From NCBI GenBank assembly GCA_038231495.1, contig JBBRLG010000148.1, positions 1 through 13,481 on the forward strand: a DNA stretch of 13,481 nt. The letters are read 5' to 3'. The translations under genes were made by a program, and so were the position numbers. Each line of letters begins with the position of its first letter. Position 1 is the stretch's first letter. Below, in pieces: positions 1 through 4,936 of the stretch. The notes under the pieces are model-generated. The model saw only the letters and a program-made list of their open reading frames with translations. It searched no databases and was not told the DNA's origin. The DNA comes from JBBRLG01 sp038231495. Its GTDB lineage: Bacteria > Planctomycetota > Planctomycetia > Gemmatales > Gemmataceae.

Positions 1-94
1 CACCCTCATCATAGGGGAGCCTTGCCGGCGTTCAAGTCTGGCCGTTCGACCGGGGCTGGACCAAAGCCCGCCTATGCAGCGACTCTAACAATTT
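1..94. other. Left edge, no gene recognised
   Basis: Nothing here reads as a known gene. One plus-strand frame is open from the edge to a TAA at 87-89 (about 28 residues) and could be the tail of a gene beginning outside the window. Its sequence has no recognisable motif, and the hairpin just downstream is the only circumstantial support. Confidence 0.3.
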
Positions 95-167
95 GGCGAG
101 CCGGGAGCGTAAGCGACCGGAGTGTATCACTGAAACTTACTCCGGTCGCTTACGCTCCCGGCTCGCC
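95..167. repeat. Perfect 29-bp inverted repeat (large hairpin)
   Basis: The arms at 95-123 and 139-167 are exact reverse complements over 29 bases, starting GGCGAGCCGGGAGCG, and enclose a 15-base loop at 124-138. Read on the plus strand, the right arm is followed by a T-rich stretch (168-178), which would suit an intrinsic terminator for a plus-strand gene lying left of the window. The hairpin also sits about 40 bases past the stop codon of the VWA gene on the minus strand, where no T-tract follows. It may be a terminator, a dispersed REP-like element, or both. The pairing is seen directly; the role is inferred. Confidence 0.85.
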
Positions 168-206
168 TTTCAGTTTTGCACGTCTGAGAAACGTGGCCGT
201 CGCCGT

Positions 207-1910
207 TTACGAGATGATTTGCTTGCGCCGGGCAATATAGTCCCACACCACATAACGGTCCAGCTCGCGGCCGGCGGTGAAGAAGACGCGGCCCTTCGTC
301 GATTCCGCCATCTTATAGGCGAACCGCACGTCCTCCGGCGTCTGGTTCCAACTCGCCAGCAGGAAAATGTTGATTGTGATACCCTCGCGCGCACACAGCT
401 GCGCCTCGCGTAGCGTGGCGTCCTCGGTGCGCGGGTCGGGCGGGTATAAGAGGTACAACATCGTGCCTTCAAAGTGGGCCGTGGGCAGCCCGTCCGTGAT
501 GAGCATGACCTGGCGGTTGGGCGTGTCCTGGGCGGACAGGAACTTGCGCGCCAGTTGCAGGCCGTGTTGGATGTTTGTGAAGTGCGGCGGGATAATCATC
601 TCGGTTATGTCCGGGTCGCTCATATCGGCCTTGAGCGCAATCCAGGGGTCGAACAGCGTCACCGGCTTGGGCATCAACGCCGCGATCTCCGAGATGTGCC
701 GGGGCTTGGCGAATGTGTACATCTCGATGAATTGCACAAAGTCGCCGGGGTACTCGCTGCGGATCAGGCCGTCCAGCGCGAGGCCCATGCGCTTGACGTT
801 GACGTATTGGCCGTCGTAACGCATCGACCCGCTCATGTCGAGCAACACCGCCGAGGCACACTTGGGGTTGTTGCGCGTCGGGTGGACCACAATGTCTTCG
901 GCCTTGAGGCGCACGGGCAGGCCGGGGCCGCTGCGCAACAGGGCGTTGGTGAACGACGCCGGGATGTCCATGTGCGTCACCGAGTCGCCGAACTCGTAGG
1001 GCCGCGTGTGCTGCATCTCCGTCGCGCCCTCGCCGACGACCGGCCCCTGGTGCCGGCCGGATCGCGACGACTGCAACTGCTCGAAGATGCGCGACAACAG
1101 CTTCGATTGGAACAGCCGGTACGCCTTGGGCGTCATCTCGAAGCCGCCGCGCTCCGCCTCTTCCAATCCCTGTTGCTCCGCCATTTGCCGGAGGTATTCC
1201 TGCACCTGGCGCTGCAATTCGCCCAACTGTTCCACGTCGCCGGGTTCCGCGAACTGGGCCAGCTCGTCCAGGTCGATGACGCCAATCTGAGCCGTCTTCG
1301 ACGCCTCTTCCAGCTGCTTGAGGAGCTTGTCGATCGTCTCCAATTCTTGCTTGATCGCAAGAGCTTGCGGCACCGTCATCGACCGGTCGCCGGTGAAGTC
1401 GTACTTCGACGCCAGCTCATCGACCTGGTACTTTTCACCCAGGCGTTCGGTTAGGTGCAGCAACTGTTTGGCGAACGGGCCGTGTTCGTCGCCGGCGCGG
1501 TACCAGAGGTTTTCGAGGTCGTACAACTGCTCCTCACGCACCGCCTTTTGGAACGCCTTGGCGATCTTCGCCGGCGGCTTCATGTCACCGGCCTGGTCCT
1601 GGTAATTCTGCCGCACCTCGTTCTGGACTTTGCCGGTCTCGTACGTCTCCAGAATCTTTTTCTTGCGCTGGCGGAGCATCTCCATGAGCGCTTCGAGACT
1701 GGCGCCGAGGCCGCGGATTTGGCTCGGATCGATGCGGATGGCGCGGGCCAGCTCCTCTGCGGTCAGTCGGCGGGTGTTGCCGTAGTGGAGTAGGTGTTCC
1801 ATCGCCGGCGACACCATGTCGGGCGGCGGCGCGGTGGGGCTGGGGAAATCGACGGGGTTGAACTTCTGATAAGTGTGGATAACGCCGCCGAGGCGGTCGG
1901 TTGCATTCAT
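207..1910 (-). CDS. VWA-domain protein, partner of the upstream AAA+ ATPase
   Basis: This 567-residue cytoplasmic protein has no signal peptide or membrane segment. Residues 1-350 are mostly charged and helical, with a Gln/Glu-rich coiled-coil-like part around 185-255. A conserved linker (HTRPYEFGDS, 301-310) leads into a C-terminal von Willebrand factor A domain (about 350-560). Its metal-ion-dependent adhesion site is complete: DMSGS at 358-362, Thr445 in HFTNIQHG, and Asp473 in ITDG. It resembles the uncharacterised COG4867-type VWA proteins encoded beside chelatase-like ATPases. By analogy with Mg-chelatase D subunits and MoxR-VWA pairs, it probably couples the ATPase to a substrate, possibly for metal insertion or complex assembly; the substrate is unknown. 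The ATG at 1910 has only a weak ribosome site (GAGA), but the N-terminus is needed to match the family. It is the last gene of the minus-strand group. Confidence 0.85.
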   Translation of the reverse strand: MNATDRLGGVIHTYQKFNPVDFPSPTAPPPDMVSPAMEHLLHYGNTRRLTAEELARAIRIDPSQIRGLGASLEALMEMLRQRKKKILETYETGKVQNEVRQNYQDQAGDMKPPAKIAKAFQKAVREEQLYDLENLWYRAGDEHGPFAKQLLHLTERLGEKYQVDELASKYDFTGDRSMTVPQALAIKQELETIDKLLKQLEEASKTAQIGVIDLDELAQFAEPGDVEQLGELQRQVQEYLRQMAEQQGLEEAERGGFEMTPKAYRLFQSKLLSRIFEQLQSSRSGRHQGPVVGEGATEMQHTRPYEFGDSVTHMDIPASFTNALLRSGPGLPVRLKAEDIVVHPTRNNPKCASAVLLDMSGSMRYDGQYVNVKRMGLALDGLIRSEYPGDFVQFIEMYTFAKPRHISEIAALMPKPVTLFDPWIALKADMSDPDITEMIIPPHFTNIQHGLQLARKFLSAQDTPNRQVMLITDGLPTAHFEGTMLYLLYPPDPRTEDATLREAQLCAREGITINIFLLASWNQTPEDVRFAYKMAESTKGRVFFTAGRELDRYVVWDYIARRKQIIS

Positions 1911-1930
1911 GGGGGGTCTCTATTCCGGTT

Positions 1931-1977
1931 TTGCCGCTTGCGGCGTTGCGGGGAGAACGCAACGCCGCAGGCGGCAA
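1931..1977. repeat. 20-bp inverted repeat between Uma2 and VWA genes
   Basis: The arms 1931-1950 (TTGCCGCTTGCGGCGTTGCG) and 1958-1977 pair with a single mismatch around a 7-base loop. The element begins 21 bases after the nuclease stop codon and ends 20 bases before the VWA start, so any read-through transcript would carry it. No T-tract follows on the minus strand, which makes a classical intrinsic terminator unlikely. It could attenuate transcription, stabilise an mRNA end, or be a dispersed palindromic element. Confidence 0.8.
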
Positions 1978-1998
1978 TACAGGGCGGGCCTCTTTCAC

Positions 1999-2679
1999 TC
2001 AGGCCTGGCGTCGCGCCGCCAGTTGCTCGACAAACTGCTGATGTGCTGGCGTCTGGATGCCGTCATTGAGCACGGCCAGCACACGCGCCAGGTCCACCGC
2101 AAGCAACCCGGCCGCGTCCAGCCACAGGCCGGGGAACACCTCCGAGCGATAAACGCCGTCGGCCGGTAGGGGCACGACCGCGAACCGACCTTCCGTCAGT
2201 CGGTGCCAGCGCACCTCCCCTGCTTGGAGCAGTACCGCGAGGTACTCCTGGACCCCGGCGTCTTGGTACAATTCTAACTTTTCGTGCATGTCGTAGTCGG
2301 CACTCGTCAAACACACTTCCGCCAAAAACTCCGGGACACCCGCGCCCAAGCGGCCTTGCCTTCGGGTTCTTCCTCCATATTCCGGCAAAACCCGCAGCGA
2401 GTTGTCCGGTTGCGGAGCGGAATCCTCCGTCAACAGCCAGGTGGCGTTGGCGCTGGGGCGGCAACCCGGCGTCGCCGCCGCATAGCCCACTAGCCAGCCG
2501 CCGACCAACACATCGACGTCGCCAGGTTCGAGGCTCAGTGGCGAAGGCATGTAAACGACTCCCCGGATTAACTCCGCCCGCTTCAAGTTCGGCAACGCCT
2601 CCCAGCGGCGCAAGAACTCGGCGCGCGCGAGTACCTCGCCCGACTTGAGCAACGGCACTTCTTCTTTGATGGTCGGCAT
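1999..2679 (-). CDS. Uma2-family (PD-(D/E)XK-like) nuclease
   Basis: The product is 226 residues from the ATG at 2679. That start is preferred over the GTG at 2688 because GGAGG lies 8 bases before it. The fold is recognisable from the N-terminal RAELIRGVVYMPSP segment (the family's 'ELIdGevy' strand), QPDNS with the probable catalytic Asp92, PEFLAEV with Glu121, and a HEKLELYQDAGVQEYL block with Lys134 (numbered from this ATG). These match the D...E...K active site of the restriction-endonuclease-like Uma2 family (formerly DUF820), which is heavily amplified in planctomycetes and cyanobacteria. The family's biological role is poorly known, and its genes are often scattered among unrelated genes. 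Length is slightly above the usual 180-200 residues because of a C-terminal tail. It lies 45 bases after the ATPase gene and has a possible promoter of its own. Catalytic residues appear intact, so activity is plausible but unproven. Confidence 0.85.
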   Translation of the reverse strand: MPTIKEEVPLLKSGEVLARAEFLRRWEALPNLKRAELIRGVVYMPSPLSLEPGDVDVLVGGWLVGYAAATPGCRPSANATWLLTEDSAPQPDNSLRVLPEYGGRTRRQGRLGAGVPEFLAEVCLTSADYDMHEKLELYQDAGVQEYLAVLLQAGEVRWHRLTEGRFAVVPLPADGVYRSEVFPGLWLDAAGLLAVDLARVLAVLNDGIQTPAHQQFVEQLAARRQA

Positions 2680-2691
2680 GAGAATCACCTC
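2680..2691 (-). promoter_or_regulatory. Strong ribosome binding site deciding the Uma2 start
   Basis: GGAGGTGA on the minus strand lies just before the ATG at 2679, with 8 bases between GGAGG and the ATG. The competing in-frame GTG at 2688 is itself part of this site, so it is unlikely to be the initiator. Confidence 0.7.
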
Positions 2692-2698
2692 CGCCTCG

Positions 2699-2728
2699 AT
2701 TGTACCCGCGCCTCAAAATAGGTGTCAC
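2699..2728 (-). promoter_or_regulatory. Putative sigma70-type promoter for the Uma2 gene
   Basis: On the minus strand GTGACA (2728-2723, five of six matches to TTGACA) and TACAAT (2704-2699, five of six to TATAAT) are separated by 18 bases. The -35 box overlaps the stop codon of the ATPase gene. Transcription would start about 10 bases before the Shine-Dalgarno sequence of the nuclease. Confidence 0.45.
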
Positions 2729-4146
2729 CGAATCTCGTAAGTGATCCGCCCGTGCTTTTGCGAACGTGAAATCCGGTCGCTGGCATACAAGCCCGCCAGC
2801 ACGAACTCGATGCACGACGCCCGCACCGCCTCGCTCTCGCTGGGGTTGACCTCGAACGCCTTCTCCCACGCTTTCGGCACACGCTTCAGCCGCTCCGCGT
2901 AGTGCGACGACGGCAGCAAGTCGCCGACCTCGATCTTCACGCCCTTGCCGAATACTTGCACGATCTCGTCCAGGCCGTTCTTCTCGACATATTCCTCGAA
3001 CACCGTGCGTATCGCCTCCGCCTGGATCGCCTCGATCACTTGCCGTTCCGACATTTGCTGACTGCCCATCATGTCCAGTTCCAGCTTGCCCATCGACGAC
3101 GACAGCAGATGGCCCAGGTCGCTGATGCGCGGCACCGCCGGCTTCTCCCCCAGGCGGACGCCGCGGTGACGGGCACTGGCCACCATCGTCCGGTAGTTGG
3201 CGATCGAGAAGCGGGCGCTGACGCCGGACGCGTGATCGACGTACTTCGACTTGCGGGCGCTGACGCTCATCTGCTCGACGATTTCCTTCATGAACAGCGG
3301 CACGATCACCGGGTAGTCGCCGCCGAGATCGACCGCGGCCTCCTGCTCCATGATCTCGATGCCGGCGGCGCGCTCGCGCGGGTAGTGCGTTTGCACCAGG
3401 GTGCCGACGCGGTCCTTGAGCTGCGGGATCACCTTGCCGCTGCGGTTGTACGTCGCGGGGTTGGCCGAGAACAGGATCAGCACGTCGAGGTCGAACTGGA
3501 TCGGGTAGCCGCGGATTTGCACGTCGCGCTCTTCGAGGATGTTGAACAGGCCGACCTGCACCAACTCGTCCAACTCGGGCACTTCGTTCATGGCGAAGAT
3601 GCCGCGGTGCATGCGCGGGATCAGGCCGAAGTGCAGCGCCTCCTCGGTGGCCATGCTAGTGCCGGCGGCAAGCTTGGCCGGGTCGATCTCGCCGATCACG
3701 TCGGCAAACTTGGTGCCCGGCGCGAGCCGCTCGGCGTAACGGCCGGAGCGCGGCCACCAGCCGATCGGCACCTGGTCTTCGGGCAGCTCGGCGAGGACGC
3801 GCTTGCCGGCCAGGGTGATCGGCTGGTACGGGTCCTCATGAACCGGGCAGGACGGGTGGTCGATGAACGGCACGGCGTCGTCGAGGAAGCGGGCGAGGCT
3901 GCGCATGAGTCGGCTCTTGGCCTGGCCCTTTTCGCCGAGGAAAAGGAGGTCGTGGCCGGCGATGAGGGCGAGGTTGATTTCGGGGATGACGGTGTCGTCG
4001 TAGCCGATGATGCCGGGGAAGAGGTCTTCGCCGGCGCTAAGCATGCGCAGGAAGTTGTCGCGGATTTCTTGCTTGACCGTTTTGGAAACCCAGCCGCTCG
4101 CGCGCAAGTCTTTGAGGTTGGTCGGTCGAACGCCTGCGGACAGCAT
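2725..4146 (-). CDS. AAA+ ATPase, Mg-chelatase/MoxR-like
   Basis: The product is 473 residues from the ATG at 4146. The Walker A motif is GEKGQAKS at 71-78. The Walker B region is GIFAMNEVPEL (183-192), with Asn187 where Asp is usual. Sensor 1 is FSANP (226-230), LKDR (243-246) supplies the probable arginine finger, and SARFSIAN (310-317) is in the sensor-2 region. A helical C-terminal domain follows. The protein resembles the chelatase-like ATPases often annotated as magnesium chelatase or sigma-54-interacting regulators, but it has no DNA-binding domain and no GAFTGA loop, so a transcription-factor role is not supported. It probably forms a cytoplasmic ring that acts with the VWA protein downstream. 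Start choice: ATG 4146 begins just before the conserved NLKDLRASGWVSKTVKQEIRDNF block (written here as the region 10-32) and has GGAG upstream. A GTG at 4212 with AAAGAGG before it is a real alternative. An ATG at 4320 would run through a transposon remnant and is unlikely. Confidence 0.85.
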   Translation of the reverse strand: MLSAGVRPTNLKDLRASGWVSKTVKQEIRDNFLRMLSAGEDLFPGIIGYDDTVIPEINLALIAGHDLLFLGEKGQAKSRLMRSLARFLDDAVPFIDHPSCPVHEDPYQPITLAGKRVLAELPEDQVPIGWWPRSGRYAERLAPGTKFADVIGEIDPAKLAAGTSMATEEALHFGLIPRMHRGIFAMNEVPELDELVQVGLFNILEERDVQIRGYPIQFDLDVLILFSANPATYNRSGKVIPQLKDRVGTLVQTHYPRERAAGIEIMEQEAAVDLGGDYPVIVPLFMKEIVEQMSVSARKSKYVDHASGVSARFSIANYRTMVASARHRGVRLGEKPAVPRISDLGHLLSSSMGKLELDMMGSQQMSERQVIEAIQAEAIRTVFEEYVEKNGLDEIVQVFGKGVKIEVGDLLPSSHYAERLKRVPKAWEKAFEVNPSESEAVRASCIEFVLAGLYASDRISRSQKHGRITYEIR

Positions 4147-4227
4147 GTCGGGATAATCTCCAAGGAGGTTGGCTTCGGGGCCAAGGCGGCGGGCGTCGGC
4201 GGAAGAGTTCACCGGACCAGCCTCTTT

Positions 4228-4233
4228 ATTGTA
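4228..4233 (-). promoter_or_regulatory. Possible -10 element upstream of the ATPase gene
   Basis: TACAAT on the minus strand lies about 80 bases before the ATG at 4146. No convincing -35 box is seen at 16-18 bases. If used, transcription would begin within or next to the ribosome site of the alternative GTG start at 4212, which favours the ATG at 4146. Confidence 0.3.
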
Positions 4234-4270
4234 GGGGGTCGGGGCAAGGTCGAACGGGACTTCCCCACGA

Positions 4271-4362
4271 ATGGTGGACACCCCGTTAAGGGGGTACAAT
4301 CGCCCTGGGAGGTTCCTCATGGCTCGAACGCGACGCAGCTACACCCCCGCGTTCAAAACTCA
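4271..4362 (+). pseudogene. Remnant of an IS3-type element: left end and first codons of transposase OrfA
   Basis: After a short palindromic segment (CCCC-GTTAA-GGGG, 4281-4294), a TACAAT box (4295-4300) and a GGGAGG ribosome site comes an ATG at 4319. The first residues are MARTRRSYTPAFKTQ, which closely resemble the start of helix-turn-helix OrfA proteins of IS3-family elements. Similarity stops after about 15 residues, and the frame then runs into repeat sequence with no transposase motif. I read this as a left end cut off by deletion or rearrangement. The family assignment is from memory of such N-termini, with no search behind it. Confidence 0.5.
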
Positions 4363-4405
4363 GGCAAACGCGACACCCGTTGACGACGACCCGGATTGTC
4401 AGGCC

Positions 4406-4440
4406 CACCCTTGCCAACGTCTGCGCCTGCGGCAAGGGTG
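4406..4440. repeat. 10-bp perfect hairpin built on CACCCTTGCC
   Basis: CACCCTTGCC at 4406-4415 pairs exactly with GGCAAGGGTG at 4431-4440 across a 15-base loop. The left arm belongs to the same ACCCTTGCC motif that recurs further right. Confidence 0.65.
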
Positions 4441-4524
4441 CCGCCGCTGCTTTGGGAGCGCTCGTTACATGCCTGACGCAAGTCCTTTGGTGAACAATTC
4501 TTACGCGCCACCGATTGTCAGGAT

Positions 4525-4571
4525 CGACCCTTGCCACTACCGACCCTTGCCAGGAAAAAGCCGACCCTTGC
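4525..4571 (+). repeat. Three copies of CGACCCTTGC
   Basis: Identical 10-base copies lie at 4525-4534, 4541-4550 and 4562-4571, at steps of 16 and 21 bases. A related copy is at 4407-4415. The longer pattern GATTGTCAGG plus ACCCTTGCCA occurs twice (about 4394-4416 and 4513-4536). Closely spaced short direct repeats like these are seen at the subterminal ends of some insertion sequences, where transposase binds; that reading is inference. Confidence 0.6.
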
Positions 4572-4627
4572 GTACCGCGAAGCGGTTCAACAACAGAGCC
4601 GGGGGTCGCGTACTCGCGCACCCCCGG
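4571..4627 (+). repeat. Two-hairpin repeat, copy 1
   Basis: This 57-base unit contains a small hairpin (ACCGC-GAA-GCGGT, 4574-4586). After a short linker comes a large one: CCGGGGGT plus CGCG at 4599-4610, loop TACT, CGCG, one bulged C, then ACCCCCGG at 4620-4627. It matches copy 2 in inverted orientation at 54 of 57 positions and copy 3 at the right edge at 50 of 52. Confidence 0.8.
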
Positions 4628-4641
4628 AACCGGACGACCGT

Positions 4642-4670
4642 CAACCCCTTTTTCTACCCTGAAAGGGTTG
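4642..4670. repeat. CAACCC...GGGTTG imperfect hairpin
   Basis: CAACCCCTTT near 4642-4651 pairs with AAAGGGTTG (4662-4670) if one C bulges out. It resembles the perfect CAACCC/GGGTTG hairpins inside the 41-base direct repeats that follow. Confidence 0.5.
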
Positions 4671-4680
4671 TAGAAGAGTC

Positions 4681-4721
4681 CCCGCCGTGTTGTGCAACCC
4701 TTTCCGGGTTGGCCGTCCCGG
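4681..4721 (+). repeat. 41-base direct repeat, copy 1
   Basis: The unit starts CCCGCCGTGTTGTGCAACCC and is repeated at 4824-4864 with one difference (C to T). It contains the perfect hairpin CAACCC-TTTCC-GGGTTG (4695-4711). Confidence 0.75.
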
Positions 4722-4724
4722 ATG

Positions 4725-4764
4725 GCTTTCCGGGGGTGCGCGGGTTGCTTTCCGGGGGTGCGCG
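4725..4764 (+). repeat. 18-base tandem duplication next to repeat copy 2
   Basis: GCTTTCCGGGGGTGCGCG occurs at 4725-4742 and again at 4747-4764, a period of 22 bases. The second copy overlaps the start of the inverted two-hairpin repeat, which suggests that the edge of that repeat was partly duplicated. Confidence 0.65.
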
Positions 4765-4808
4765 AGTACGCGACCCCCGGCTTTGTTGTGAAACCGCTTC
4801 GCGGTACG
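4752..4808 (-). repeat. Two-hairpin repeat, copy 2 (inverted)
   Basis: This is the reverse complement of 4571-4627 with three differences, all in the linker between the two hairpins. The pair forms a 57-base inverted repeat around a 124-base centre. The copy lies about 130 bases past the stop codon of the heme-binding protein gene on the minus strand. Mismatches avoid both stems, so folding appears to be maintained. Confidence 0.8.
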
Positions 4809-4823
4809 GCAGCGCCAGGAGTT

Positions 4824-4864
4824 CCCGCCGTGTTGTGCAACCCTTTCTGGGTTGGCCGTCCCGG
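4824..4864 (+). repeat. 41-base direct repeat, copy 2
   Basis: It matches 4681-4721 at 40 of 41 positions. It holds the hairpin CAACCC-TTTCT-GGGTTG (4838-4854), so the single change is in the loop. A further small hairpin CCCGGG-loop-CCCGGG follows at 4860-4878. Confidence 0.75.
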
Positions 4865-4936
4865 GTTGCTTGCCCGGGGTGCCAGCCGCACTCCAAAGGG
4901 AAAAACACCTCCCTTGATCGCGCACTAGCGACCCAA

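Noticed and set aside
20..60. tRNA, suggested by GTTCAAGTC at 30-38
   Set aside because: The T-loop-like string has no properly placed stems, anticodon arm or acceptor end around it.
474..1454. Long plus-strand open frame opposite the VWA gene
   Set aside because: It is antisense to a protein with clear MIDAS motifs. Its translation is rich in Arg, Leu and His with no domain, as expected from reverse frames in GC-rich coding DNA.
2725..4146. Sigma-54-dependent transcription activator
   Set aside because: The ATPase lacks a GAFTGA loop and a helix-turn-helix domain, and it is paired with a VWA gene, so the chelatase/MoxR reading is better.
2902..4383. 493-codon plus-strand open frame opposite the ATPase gene
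   Set aside because: The ATPase strand carries Walker and sensor motifs, while this frame has low-complexity His/Asp/Val-rich sequence with no family likeness.
4571..4808. Complete MITE with target-site duplication
   Set aside because: The inverted pair is real, but the flanking bases (GACCCTTG and GCAGCGCC) do not form a duplication, so a mobile insertion cannot be claimed from this window.
4571..4864. CRISPR array
   Set aside because: Repeats are few, differ in type, orientation and spacing, and lack uniform spacers. No cas gene is present.
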